Source: Herbidospora cretacea
GTDB taxonomy: Bacteria > Actinomycetota > Actinomycetes > Streptosporangiales > Streptosporangiaceae
Reading direction: 5' to 3'
DNA length: 64,000 bases
Assembly: GCF_001570605.1 (NCBI RefSeq)
Contig: NZ_BBXG01000019.1
Location: forward strand, 62,001-126,000
Part shown: piece by piece, positions 36,901-46,204 of the stretch
Position numbering within the stretch: position 1 is the first letter of the stretch
Layout: each line of letters begins with the position of its first letter
Position numbers and translations under genes: made by a program
Notes under the pieces: model-generated
The model's input: the letters and a program-made list of their open reading frames with translations, nothing else
What the model was told of the DNA's origin: nothing
The model's database searches: none

Positions 36901-38754
36901 CGCCTGGTGGCCGCCTTCGACCACCGCCACGTCTTCGTCGACCCCGACCCGGAGGCCGCGAGCGGCTTCGCCGAACGCGAGCGCCTGTTCGCCCTGCCGC
37001 GCAGCTCGTGGGACGACTACGACCGCGGCCTGATCTCCGCCGGGGGAGGGGTGTGGCCGCGTACCGCCAAATCCATCCCGGTCTCCGCGCAGATGCGGGC
37101 CGCGCTCGGCATCGTCGACGGGGTCACCTCGCTGGCCCCCAACGACCTGATCAGCGCGATCCTCAAGGCGCCGGTCGACCTGCTGTGGAACGGCGGCATC
37201 GGCACCTACGCCAAGGCCACCGCCGAGTCCAACGCCGACGTCGGCGACAAGGCCAACGACGGGCTGCGGGTCAACGCCGCCGACCTGCGCTGCAAGGTCA
37301 TCGGCGAGGGCGGCAACCTCGGCTTCACCCAGCTCGCCCGCATCGAGTTCGCGCTGCGCGGCGGCCTGGTCAACACCGACTTCATCGACAACTCGGCCGG
37401 GGTCGACACCTCCGACCACGAGGTCAACATCAAGATCCTCCTCGACGAGGCGGTCCGCGAGGGCGACCTGACCGAGAAGCAGCGCAACGGGCTGCTGGCC
37501 GAGATGACCGGCGAGGTCGGCGAGCTCGTGCTGCGCGACAACCACGCCCAGAACGTGGTGCTCGCCGCCGCCCGCAAGCAGGCCGCCGACATGCTCCACA
37601 TCCACACCCGCTACCTGCGGCGGCTGGAGCGGCAGGGGCAGCTCAACCGCGCCCTGGAGTTCCTGCCCACCGACAAGGTGCTGGCCGAACGCCGCCAGAG
37701 CGGGCTCGGGCTGACCGCGCCCGAGTTCTCGGTGCTGCTGGCCTACACCAAGCTCGTGGTCGACCAGGAGATCCTGGCCAGCGACCTGCCCGACGACCCG
37801 ACGCTGCGCGAATGGCTGGTCTCCTACTTCCCCTCGGCGCTGCGGGGGACGTACCAGACCTACATGGACAACCACCCGCTCCGGCGGGAGATCATCACCA
37901 CCGGCGTCGTCAACGACCTGGTCAACAGCGGCGGCACGAGCTTCGTCTTCCGGTTCCAGGAGGAGCTCGGCGCGTCCGCGGCCGACATCGCGCGGGCCTA
38001 CCTGGTCACCCGGCAGGTCTTCGACCTGCCCGCCTTCCGCCGCCAGGTCGAGGCGCTCGACAACCGGATCGACGTCGACACCCAGCTCGCCATGCTGCTC
38101 GAAGGCCGCAAGCTGTCCGAGCGCGGCACCCGCTGGCTGCTCAACAACCGGCGCCCGCCGCTCGACCTGGCCGCCTCGGCCCGCTTCTTCGCCGACGGCG
38201 CCGCCGCCCTGCTGCCCCACCTGCCCAAGCTCCTGACCGGCCCCGACCTGGCCGCCTTCGAGGAGCGCCGCGACCAGTACATCGGCCGCGGCGTCCCCGA
38301 CGAGCTGGCCGAGCGGGTCGCCGCGATGGTGCCCGCCTACTCGACCTTCGACCTGGTCGAGATCGCGGTCGCCACCGACCGGCCGGTCGGCGAGGTGGCC
38401 GAGGTCTACTTCGACCTGGCCGACCGCATCCAGCTCGCCCGCCTGCGCGAACGCGTGATATCGCTGCCGCGCGACAGCCGCTGGAACACCATGGCCCGCT
38501 CGGCCCTGCGCGACGACCTGTACGCCGCGCACGCCAGCCTCACCCGCGACGTGCTGATCCACAGCAAGCCGGGCGAGGCCCCGGAGGAGCGGCTGGCCCG
38601 CTGGTCGGAGGGGAACGAGGCGGCCGTGACCCGGTCCCGGCAGACGTTGTCGGAGATCTGGGAGAGCGACGTCTTCGACCTGGCGACGCTGTCGGTCGCC
38701 CTCCGCGCGATCAGGACCCTGGTCGCGACCAGCGGACTTCCGCACTCCAGCTAG
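33904..38754 (+). CDS. gdh: NAD-specific glutamate dehydrogenase, large (180-kDa) type
   Basis: About 1616 residues from ATG 33904, with GAGGA upstream, close to the 1650 or so usual for the large class. The N-terminal half holds the ACT-like regulatory domains (LGFLREFYRNVPPDDLADRD, DDMPYLVDSVTNEIER). The catalytic core (about 780-1300) has KVARGGLRWSDRMEDFRTEI, PTGSKGGFVVKHPP and the nucleotide-binding GVGDMSGDVFGNGMLLS. It converts glutamate and NAD to 2-oxoglutarate, ammonia and NADH. It stands alone behind a terminator. The frame is unbroken over almost 4.9 kb. Confidence 0.96.
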   Translation: MPLDPAGELDDLLRAAAAACGDQTADTLGFLREFYRNVPPDDLADRDPVNVCGPALAHRKLAALRPQGRALVRVLAPTLDEHGCDPGASVVQIVTDDMPYLVDSVTNEIERHELGTHLIVHPQMRVRRDMTGRLLGPDEMDVTGLTLAESWMYIEIDRQSDPTARALLESDLLRVLDDVRGAVEDQAKMRALAVSTADDLAVNPPPLDPAEVEDSLELLHWLADGHFTFLGYREYRLEEDDTLTSQPGTGLGVLRPDRAGSGSFAAMPPELRAKAREKQVLIVTKANSRATVARPAYLDYVGVKLFSPEGEVVGERRFLGLFTHVAYNESISRVPLLRRKLAAVLDKAGLSPDSHDGKDLIEILETYPRAELFQISADELLPIALGVLRLRERKQVKLFLRRDDYGRYISCLIYLPRDRYTTKVRLQIQDLLMRALGGRTLDYSAMIGESALARLHVVIRGERGLPLTTEGVDVESLEAKVTAATRTWEDDLATAIGELCDDDDAPALIRRYSIAFPEGYKADFPARAAVADLKRLEQLSDDDADDIGMNLYQPLDAVEGEWRFKLYRLGVAISLSHVLPLLARMGVEVVDERPYQIDRDNDPRTKDAWIYDFGLRYTISGELAAEDFKRLFQDAFAALWKGQVEADGFNALVLAAGMTWEQAEVLRGYAKYLRQAGATFSQDYIEKTLLGNLRLARLLVRLFEARLDPRLPEHSRLDLSAALTEEVLAALDEVASLDEDRILRAYLECVCATLRTNFFQRDAEGRRKPYTSLKFDPQAISVLPLPRPKFEIFVYGRRVEGVHLRFGKVARGGLRWSDRMEDFRTEILGLVKAQMVKNTVIVPTGSKGGFVVKHPPQGGRDEFLAEGIACYKQFISGLLDLTDNLVHGQVVPPADVVRHDGDDTYLVVAADKGTATFSDIANGVAKDYGFWLGDAFASGGSVGYDHKAMGITARGAWESVKYHFRTLGLDTQTTDFTVAGVGDMSGDVFGNGMLLSPHIRLVAAFDHRHVFVDPDPEAASGFAERERLFALPRSSWDDYDRGLISAGGGVWPRTAKSIPVSAQMRAALGIVDGVTSLAPNDLISAILKAPVDLLWNGGIGTYAKATAESNADVGDKANDGLRVNAADLRCKVIGEGGNLGFTQLARIEFALRGGLVNTDFIDNSAGVDTSDHEVNIKILLDEAVREGDLTEKQRNGLLAEMTGEVGELVLRDNHAQNVVLAAARKQAADMLHIHTRYLRRLERQGQLNRALEFLPTDKVLAERRQSGLGLTAPEFSVLLAYTKLVVDQEILASDLPDDPTLREWLVSYFPSALRGTYQTYMDNHPLRREIITTGVVNDLVNSGGTSFVFRFQEELGASAADIARAYLVTRQVFDLPAFRRQVEALDNRIDVDTQLAMLLEGRKLSERGTRWLLNNRRPPLDLAASARFFADGAAALLPHLPKLLTGPDLAAFEERRDQYIGRGVPDELAERVAAMVPAYSTFDLVEIAVATDRPVGEVAEVYFDLADRIQLARLRERVISLPRDSRWNTMARSALRDDLYAAHASLTRDVLIHSKPGEAPEERLARWSEGNEAAVTRSRQTLSEIWESDVFDLATLSVALRAIRTLVATSGLPHSS

Positions 38755-38769
38755 AGAAGCACGACTCCG

Positions 38770-38797
38770 CCGGTGGCGACCTTCGGGTGGCCACCGG
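38770..38797. terminator. Bidirectional terminator between gdh and the lipoprotein gene
   Basis: An 8-bp stem CCGGTGGC (38770-38777) pairs with GCCACCGG (38790-38797) between the converging stops at 38754 and 38806. Confidence 0.6.
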
Positions 38798-38805
38798 TCT
38801 GGGCT

Positions 38806-39825
38806 CTATTGGGTGGCGCTGGCCTGGGTGATGCGGCCGTCGTAGGCGATGATCTCGGCCGGGGCCTTGGAGGTGCGCGGGGGGACCAGAGCGAGGAACT
38901 GCTGGGTCTCCTGGATGCGCCGGTCCTTGACGATCTGGGGGTTGGCGAGGTCCCAGGTGGCGTCGTCGGGGAGCGGGAGATTGCCGCCGACGGCGTTGGG
39001 GAGCACCGGTATCCACTGGGTGGTGCGGGTCAGCGTGTAGAACAGCAGGCCGCCGCCGTCGGCGGTCCGGACCGCCTGGACCGGGTAGGACGCCGCCGCC
39101 GCGAAGATCGAGATGTAGTCGTAGCCGGCCCGCTTGTAGACGTCCTTCTGCGTGTCGATGTCGTCGTAGAAGCCCTTGGTCAGCGGGCCTTCCTTGATCA
39201 GCGCGGAGGTGAACCCGCCCGGCCCCTCCTCGGCGACGGTGGCGTGGAGCGGGCCCAGCAGGTTGGGGCTGATCGCGATCGACTGGTCGCGCGCGTCGAG
39301 CGGGGTGGCGTAGCCCTCGGCGTCCTTCTCGATCTCCGGCAGGACGGCGTCGCCGTTCAGCAGGGTGGTGAAGCCGCGCTGCCAGGCCTCGCCCTCCTTC
39401 ATGAACGTCATGATCGCCGTCTGCTTCTCCTTGCCGTGGCGCCGCTCGGCCACCGTCGCGAACCAGGGCGTGACGCCCTTCGGCAGGCGCGGCACGATCT
39501 CCGTGCGCGGTCCCCAGGAGTATCGGATGGGCCTGTTTTCGGATGACCGATATTCGGCCAGCACGAGCGGATCCTGGCCGTCCCTGGCGCGTTCGAGGGC
39601 CATCCGGCCGTCGCCCATGGACCTGATCACGTCGTCGGCCGCCAGGAAGACGTCGGCCGCCTTCGTGGCCTCGTCGATCGTGAGGGCGAGCGGCGACGGG
39701 GTGGGGGAGGGCTTCGTGGTGGCCGCGACCGGGCTCGGCCTGGGCGCCGGGGCCTGGCTCGTGCAGGCCCCGAGCAGCAGCAACACGCCGGAGAAAGACA
39801 GGGAAAGGGTCAGCGCGCGGCGCAT
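38806..39825 (-). CDS. Lipoprotein of unknown function
   Basis: A 339-residue protein from ATG 39825. A lipoprotein signal with lipobox LLGAC (Cys21) is followed by a Pro/Ser/Thr-rich linker and a globular domain with [25 protein letters not shown] and [19 protein letters not shown]. It resembles a lipoprotein group of actinomycetes, perhaps DUF8094-like, but I cannot name it with certainty. No catalytic motif is visible. It is divergent from prfB and should face the outside of the membrane. Confidence 0.75.
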   Translation of the reverse strand: MRRALTLSLSFSGVLLLLGACTSQAPAPRPSPVAATTKPSPTPSPLALTIDEATKAADVFLAADDVIRSMGDGRMALERARDGQDPLVLAEYRSSENRPIRYSWGPRTEIVPRLPKGVTPWFATVAERRHGKEKQTAIMTFMKEGEAWQRGFTTLLNGDAVLPEIEKDAEGYATPLDARDQSIAISPNLLGPLHATVAEEGPGGFTSALIKEGPLTKGFYDDIDTQKDVYKRAGYDYISIFAAAASYPVQAVRTADGGGLLFYTLTRTTQWIPVLPNAVGGNLPLPDDATWDLANPQIVKDRRIQETQQFLALVPPRTSKAPAEIIAYDGRITQASATQ

Positions 39826-39896
39826 GTGAACCCCCCTCCCTTGTGCAAAAGGGACCGTACCTGAGTCGGTCCGGTGTTCGCGTACCCTTTAGAAAC

Positions 39897-41002
<1,106 letters not shown>

Positions 41003-41012
<10 letters not shown>

Positions 41013-41188
41013 ACCACCTTCAGGGCCGTCAGCGCGAGGGCGAGCACTATCACAAGGGCCACCAGAAGTGGCGGCATTCCCATGAATCCGTGGAAGTGCA
41101 GCCGTTCCCTGGCGCCCCGGCAGGAGGGGCAGCGGCCTTCCACCACCGGATGGGCACACGCGGCGCAGATCAAGTGTTCGCAGCTCAT
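41003..41188 (-). CDS. Small zinc-ribbon protein with a C-terminal membrane helix
   Basis: A 61-residue protein from ATG 41188. Two CxxC pairs (CAAC and CPSC in [20 protein letters not shown] and what follows) form a zinc ribbon. A hydrophobic C-terminal segment ([20 protein letters not shown]) would anchor it. Its stop lies within the last codons of the converging prfB. Similar small CEHL-type proteins occur in this position in actinomycetes. Function unknown. Confidence 0.7.
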
Positions 41189-41358
41189 CGGCCCTTTACC
41201 TATGCCCTAATCGTTTTGTTTCCGTTATGGACGTTCCATGCCAGTGTTACCCCTAGACTGAGCTCTGGCCAACCGGAACGTCGATCTGGAGCAAAGAGAC
41301 CGGCGCCCCCCGGTATGGATGTCCCCCGCCCCCTAGACTGGCATGCCGTGATGCGCCC

Positions 41359-42048
41359 GTGATCCATTTCGATAATGTCACCAAGGTCTATGTGAACCAG
41401 AACCGCCCTGCGCTCGACCACATCTCGGTCGACGTCGACAAGGGCGAGTTCGTGTTTCTCGTAGGACCGTCGGGCTCGGGAAAGTCGACGTTCCTCCGCC
41501 TGGTTCTCAAAGAGGAGAGGCCCAACTCCGGCGCCATCCACGTCGCCGGCAAGGACCTCGCCAAGCTCTCCAACTTCAAGGTGCCCCACCTCCGGCGCCG
41601 CATCGGATGCGTCTTCCAGGACTTCCGGCTGCTGCCCAACAAGAACGTCTATGAGAACGTGGCCTTCGCACTCGAGGTCATCGGCAAGCCGCGCCGTTTC
41701 ATCCGCAAGGTCGTCCCCGAGGTCATCGAGCTGGTCGGCCTCGAGGGCAAGGCCCACCGCATGCCCGACGAGCTGTCGGGCGGCGAGCAGCAGCGAGTGG
41801 CCATGGCGCGGGCCTTCGTCAACCGACCGATGATCCTGCTGGCCGACGAGCCCACGGGAAACATCGACCCCGCGACGAGCATCGGCATCATGAAGGTGCT
41901 CGACCGCATCAACAGGACCGGCACCACCGTCCTCATGGCGACGCACGACGCCGCCATCGTGGACTCCATGCGCAAGCGTGTGGTGGAGCTGGAGGATGGC
42001 AAGATCGTCCGCGACCAGTCGCGGGGTGTCTACGGCCAGGCTTACTAA
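41359..42048 (+). CDS. ftsE: Cell division ATP-binding protein FtsE
   Basis: A 229-residue ABC ATPase from GTG 41359. Walker A is GPSGSGKST, the signature is [15 protein letters not shown], and Walker B is [33 protein letters not shown] is FtsE-like. With FtsX it forms a membrane complex controlling peptidoglycan hydrolases at division. A TAGACT hexamer at 41334-41339 is a candidate -10 element; the same CCCTAGACTG word also occurs near 41251. ftsX starts 9 bases downstream. Confidence 0.96.
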   Translation: MIHFDNVTKVYVNQNRPALDHISVDVDKGEFVFLVGPSGSGKSTFLRLVLKEERPNSGAIHVAGKDLAKLSNFKVPHLRRRIGCVFQDFRLLPNKNVYENVAFALEVIGKPRRFIRKVVPEVIELVGLEGKAHRMPDELSGGEQQRVAMARAFVNRPMILLADEPTGNIDPATSIGIMKVLDRINRTGTTVLMATHDAAIVDSMRKRVVELEDGKIVRDQSRGVYGQAY

Positions 42049-42057
42049 GAAGGAAGC

Positions 42058-42957
42058 ATGCGGGCGAATTTCATCTTCTCCGAGGTCTGGATCGGCCTCC
42101 GTCGCAACCTCACGATGACCATCGCGGTCATCGTGACCGTTGCCGTCGGCATGGCGCTGCTCGGCATCGGGCTGATGATCAACTCACAGGTCTCGAGCAT
42201 GACCAGTTTCTGGAGCGACAAGGTCGAGCTCTCGGTCTACCTGTGCAAGGAGAACTCCCCCTTCGAGGCGTGCACCGACAAGAAGGGGATCTCCGAGGAG
42301 CAGAAGGTCGCTCTTGAGGACGTCATCAAGGGCATGCCGCAGGTCGAGGGCGTGACCTTCGAAGACTCGGCCAAGGCTCTCGAGAACTTCATGAACAACG
42401 ACTCCAACAACGTCTTCGCCTCGTTCCTCAAGGTGGAGGACATGCCCGAGTCGTTCCGGGTGAAGCTGTCCGACCCGGCGCAGGCGGCGGCGGTGACCGA
42501 GGAGCTGTCCGGCCAGGCCGGCGTCTCCAACATCATCAACGAGCGCCAGCTCCTCGACAGCTACTTCGGCTTCATGGACAAGCTCCAGTGGATGGCCCTG
42601 TCGGTCGCCTTCGCGATGGTGTTCGCCGCCACGCTGCTGATCGGCAACACGGTCCGGCTGTCGGCCTACAACCGCCGCCGGGAAACCGGCATCATGCGGC
42701 TCGTGGGCGCCTCCAACGTCTACATCCAGCTGCCGTTCGTGCTCGAAGGCGTCATCGCGGGCCTGATCGGCGGCGTGCTCGCGGCCGTCATGCTCATCAC
42801 GTGCAAGATCCTGATCTTCGACGGCATCCAGACGTTCCTGCCCGAGGCCCTCGGCTGGAACACCGTCGCCGGGATCATCTCCGGCACGATGGCCATCGGT
42901 GTGATCATCTGTATCCTCGCGTCCTTCATCACGCTCCGCCGCTATCTGCGGGTGTGA
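42058..42957 (+). CDS. ftsX: Cell division membrane protein FtsX
   Basis: A 299-residue protein from ATG 42058 with AAGAAGGAAGC upstream. TM1 is at about 20-45. An extracellular domain (about 50-175) has two cysteines (LCKENSPFEACTDKKG). Three C-terminal helices form the FtsX/MacB permease domain, with NRRRETGIMRLVGASNVYIQLPFVLEG between them. It couples cytoplasmic FtsE ATP hydrolysis to activation of cell-wall hydrolases outside. Confidence 0.96.
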   Translation: MRANFIFSEVWIGLRRNLTMTIAVIVTVAVGMALLGIGLMINSQVSSMTSFWSDKVELSVYLCKENSPFEACTDKKGISEEQKVALEDVIKGMPQVEGVTFEDSAKALENFMNNDSNNVFASFLKVEDMPESFRVKLSDPAQAAAVTEELSGQAGVSNIINERQLLDSYFGFMDKLQWMALSVAFAMVFAATLLIGNTVRLSAYNRRRETGIMRLVGASNVYIQLPFVLEGVIAGLIGGVLAAVMLITCKILIFDGIQTFLPEALGWNTVAGIISGTMAIGVIICILASFITLRRYLRV

Positions 42958-42981
42958 CGAGCCGCCGGTAGGCTCTTGCCC

Positions 42982-43464
42982 ATGCCTCGTGAGACCGGGC
43001 GCAAGGTCATCGCCCAGAACAAGCGTGCCCGCCACGAATACTTCATCGAAGACACCTACGAGGCCGGTCTGGTCCTGACCGGCACCGAGGTGAAGTCCCT
43101 TCGTGAGGGCCGCGCCAACCTGACCGACGGCTTCGCCGCAGTCGAGAACGACGAGGCGTGGCTCTACAACGTGCACATCCCCGAATACACCCAGGGCACC
43201 TGGACCAACCACTCCGCCAAGCGGAAGCGGAAGATGCTCCTGCACCGCAAGGAGATCGCCAAGATCTACGCGACGCTGAGGGAGAAGGGTCTGACCCTGA
43301 TCCCCCTGGCCCTCTACTTCAAAGACGGCCGGGCCAAGATCGAGGTCGGCATCGCCCGCGGTAAGAAGGACTACGACAAACGCCAGACCCTCCGTGAGAA
43401 GCAGGACAACCGGGATATGCGACGGGCCATGTCGGGCGCCATCAGGCGCAAGGGGGGCAGCTAG
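42982..43464 (+). CDS. smpB: tmRNA-binding protein SmpB
   Basis: About 160 residues from ATG 42982 ([20 protein letters not shown]); a TTG two codons upstream is unnecessary. Motifs [24 protein letters not shown] and [24 protein letters not shown] are typical, with a basic C-terminal tail. SmpB brings alanyl-tmRNA to stalled ribosomes. Its partner ssrA lies 2 kb downstream on the same strand. A TAGGCT hexamer (42969-42974) 7 bases before the ATG suggests a leaderless transcript. Confidence 0.97.
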   Translation: MPRETGRKVIAQNKRARHEYFIEDTYEAGLVLTGTEVKSLREGRANLTDGFAAVENDEAWLYNVHIPEYTQGTWTNHSAKRKRKMLLHRKEIAKIYATLREKGLTLIPLALYFKDGRAKIEVGIARGKKDYDKRQTLREKQDNRDMRRAMSGAIRRKGGS

Positions 43465-43467
43465 GCC

Positions 43468-45345
43468 GTGTCCCCCCGTCGTCCCCTGCGTCTGGCCCTC
43501 GCCCTCGCCCTCGTCGCACCCGGGCTGACCGCCTGCTTCGAGGAGCCGTCCCCCCACGAGGCGGTCCGTGACTTCCTCGTGGGGTGGCAGAGCGGCGACT
43601 ACGAGATGGCGGCCCGCCGGTCCGACGCCGACCCGGCCACCGTGGTCAAGGCGCTCGGCGACGTCGGGCTCCACCTCGACGCCGCCTCGATCCGGTTCGC
43701 GCTCGGCACCATCAGCCTGGACGGCGACAACGCCAAGGCCAACTTCTCCGCCGAGGTCAACCTCGGCGAGAACAACCCGCTGTGGACGTACGACAGCATG
43801 CTCCCCCTGCGTCTGGTCGACGGCCGGTGGAAGGTCCACTTCTCCCCCGAGGTCATCCACCCCGACCTGCACGAGGGCCAGCGGCTCGCCGTCAAGATCA
43901 ACCCTGAGGGCCGTCAGCCGATCATCGACCGCAACGGCGACACCCTCCAGGAGGACGACACCCAGTTCGTCGCCCAGGTGGTCCCGAAGGAGCTCACCGA
44001 CCCGGCCAAGGTCTGCGAGGAACTCTCGAAGATCACCGGCTTCGCGCAGGACCGGCTCCTCAGCCGCATCCTGTCGGCCCCGCCGACCGACGCGGTCCCG
44101 CTGGCCACCTTCGGCCCGAACAAGTACCGCGAGCTGGCCGCCAAGCTGAGGGCGATCCCCGGCCTGACCATCCAAGAGGAACACCCGCCGGTCGCCCCCA
44201 AGTCGCCCGCGCAGATCGTCGGCCGCGTCAACGCCGTCACCCCCGAGAGCGAGCAGCAGCTCGGCGGCCCCCAGCGGGCCGGTGACACCGTCGGCCGCGA
44301 CGGCCTCCAGAAGGCCTACCAAGACCAGCTCACCGGCTCCACCGAGACCCGCGTCGTCATCCTCGACACCAAGTCGTGGGAGCAGGTGAAGGAGCTCAAG
44401 TCGTGGCCCGGCCGGGAGAACATCCCGGTCAAGACCACACTCGACACGGCCATGCAGCACGCCGCCGACCTGGCCGTCGCCGGCACCCAGCCGGCCGCGC
44501 TCGTCGCCGTCCAGGCGTCCACCGGCGAGATCCGCGCCATCGCCACCAAGGGCCTCCACCAGCAGAAAGACGCGCTGGCCGGCAAGTTCCCGCCCGGCAC
44601 CGCGTTCTCCATCGTCACCACCGACGCCCTGCTCAAGGCCGACCTCGACACCCAGGAGAAGGTCCCCTGCACCGCCGACCGCACCGTCGGCGGGGCCCGG
44701 TTCCAGCAGGTCGGCGTCACCGCCGCCGCCCCCACCTTCGAGGCCGACTTCGCCCACGGCTGCGTCACCGCGCTGGCCTCCATGGCCCGCAAGGTCGAGA
44801 GCGACGACCTGCTCCTCAGCGCCCAGCAGTTCGGCATCGGCGCCGACTGGACCCTCCCGCTCCCCGGCCACAGCGGCCACGTCCCCGCCCCCGCGACCGA
44901 CGCCACCAGGGCCAAGGTCATCGCCGGCACGTCCGTCCAGGTCAGCCCGCTCGCCATGGCTCTGGTCGCCGGCGCTGTGCAGTCGGGCACCTGGCGCCCG
45001 CCCGTCCTCGTCACCAGCCCCGCGCTGCCCGACACCAACACCGAGATCGTCACCCCCACCGTCGCCCCCAAGCCGATCAACCTCGACCCGGGCCGGGTCT
45101 CGACGCTCCGCACCCTCATGAGAGCCGGGGTGACCAGCGGCTCCGCCAAGGCCGCGGCCGTCGCCGGGTCCGAGGTCTACGGCGTCGCCTCCCACGTCGG
45201 CTACGTCGAGAAGAAGCAGCGCAAGCAGCTCTCCTGGTTCGTCGGCTGGCAGGGCGACATCGCCGTCGCCGTCATGGTCGAGACCTCCGTCCCCGGAGCC
45301 GCGCCCGCCGTGGCGGGGTCGTTCTTCGGCGCGCTGGCGCCCTAG
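43468..45345 (+). CDS. Penicillin-binding-protein-like lipoprotein with degenerate active site
   Basis: A 625-residue protein from GTG 43468. A lipoprotein signal with LTAC (Cys23) is followed by an NTF2-like MecA N-terminal domain (HEAVRDFLVGWQSGDYEMAA), a PBP dimerisation domain, and a transpeptidase fold (from about 310). The motifs of active enzymes are missing. The SxxK position in PPG-STFK reads PPGTAFS (residues 375-381), so both Ser and Lys are lost. The KTG position reads VAG (565-567), and SxN is not evident around HGCVTALASM. It is probably a non-catalytic scaffold or muropeptide sensor. It starts 3 bases after smpB. Confidence 0.85.
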   Translation: MSPRRPLRLALALALVAPGLTACFEEPSPHEAVRDFLVGWQSGDYEMAARRSDADPATVVKALGDVGLHLDAASIRFALGTISLDGDNAKANFSAEVNLGENNPLWTYDSMLPLRLVDGRWKVHFSPEVIHPDLHEGQRLAVKINPEGRQPIIDRNGDTLQEDDTQFVAQVVPKELTDPAKVCEELSKITGFAQDRLLSRILSAPPTDAVPLATFGPNKYRELAAKLRAIPGLTIQEEHPPVAPKSPAQIVGRVNAVTPESEQQLGGPQRAGDTVGRDGLQKAYQDQLTGSTETRVVILDTKSWEQVKELKSWPGRENIPVKTTLDTAMQHAADLAVAGTQPAALVAVQASTGEIRAIATKGLHQQKDALAGKFPPGTAFSIVTTDALLKADLDTQEKVPCTADRTVGGARFQQVGVTAAAPTFEADFAHGCVTALASMARKVESDDLLLSAQQFGIGADWTLPLPGHSGHVPAPATDATRAKVIAGTSVQVSPLAMALVAGAVQSGTWRPPVLVTSPALPDTNTEIVTPTVAPKPINLDPGRVSTLRTLMRAGVTSGSAKAAAVAGSEVYGVASHVGYVEKKQRKQLSWFVGWQGDIAVAVMVETSVPGAAPAVAGSFFGALAP

Positions 45346-45432
45346 GGGGAATACGTGTTCGCGGTAGGGCGGTTGTACAGGTAAAGTTGCGGTGTCCGGG
45401 AGCTGGCGCGACCGGGTTTGACAAGTTCACAT

Positions 45433-45819
45433 GGGGGTGACCGGTTTCGACTTTGGCATTACAAGGCAGGGGAAGCGGGTCGAGGACGGCGGACATAACC
45501 TCGTTAACACTGTGACCGCAAACAAATAAGTGCCAATACCAAGGCCACTTCGGTTAGCCAGGGTTCCCTGGCTCTCGCTGCCTAAGCAGACGAGTTAAAC
45601 CGTGTCAGCCCGAGACCGCCTCCGGCTCGGGATCTGGCATCGCTAGGAGGCTCCACCATCTTCGCCGGCCGCGGGGGAGGATGGGAAACCAAACAGCGGA
45701 TGAGCCCGTCGGCGACTCGCCTGTGAGAGCGCCGGGGCTGAGAAAACGCTAAACAGGCTGCACCCGGAGAAGCCCTGGCTCGGTGCTGAAGGACGCGGGT
45801 TCGATTCCCGCCACCTCCA
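45433..45819 (+). ncRNA. ssrA: Transfer-messenger RNA (tmRNA, ssrA)
   Basis: The 5' end GGGGGTGACCGGTTTCGACT pairs with 3' CACCTCC (45813-45818 region) to form the acceptor stem. The T-arm GCGGGTTCGATTCCCGC is intact. The tag frame starts at GCC 45532 and stops at TAA 45583-45585, encoding ANTKATSVSQGSLALAA; the ANTK start and ALAA end match actinobacterial tags. The 3' CCA is not encoded (the bases after discriminator A are CGC). It tags proteins on stalled ribosomes together with SmpB, encoded upstream. Confidence 0.96.
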
Positions 45820-45881
45820 CGCGAAATGGATGGCTCGTGGTTGCCGCCCCTTCGGGGCGGCTGTCACGGGCCATTTCGCGT
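45819..45881 (+). terminator. Compound terminator after ssrA
   Basis: An 11-bp outer stem ACGCGAAATGG (45819-45829) pairs with CCATTTCGCGT (45871-45881). It encloses a GCCGCCC/GGGCGGC hairpin (45843-45861) with a CTTCG loop. Confidence 0.75.
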
Positions 45882-46204
45882 TCGTGCATACGGGGGGACG
45901 ACCCCCCGAACCCCCCGATACGAGAGGGCTGTCGCCCCCTCGCGCTCCCCCTGGCCGCTGTCGCGTCCTGTCGTCGCTGGCGCTCCGGATCGCTTCGCTC
46001 CTTGCGAGGGGGCTCCGCTCCCTCGCGCTCCCTGGCAAGGCCTCGCTTCGCTCGGGCGGCATCCTCGCTTCGCTCGGGGATGAAGTCCAGATAATTCACA
46101 GGTTCCCATCGTCTTTCAGAGCTCGGGCTGGCGTCGATTCGTACAGGATGAGGCTCTTCAATCGGACGGCATGTCAGTCCGTGTTGGTGGAGCCGGGCGG
46201 CACA
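45882..46204. other. Low-complexity junction between ssrA and the accessory genes
   Basis: About 320 bases without a credible gene. The word CGCTTCGCTC occurs three times (45991-46000, 46044-46053, 46066-46075) among many CTCGCG/CTTCG words. This type of sequence is common beside actinomycete tmRNA and tRNA genes where elements insert. Base composition then drops toward the AlbA_2 gene. No promoter was pinned down. Confidence 0.45.

Noticed and set aside
45433-45819. Split or permuted tmRNA
   Set aside because: 5' and 3' ends pair directly and the tag frame is between them in normal order, so this is a standard one-piece tmRNA.
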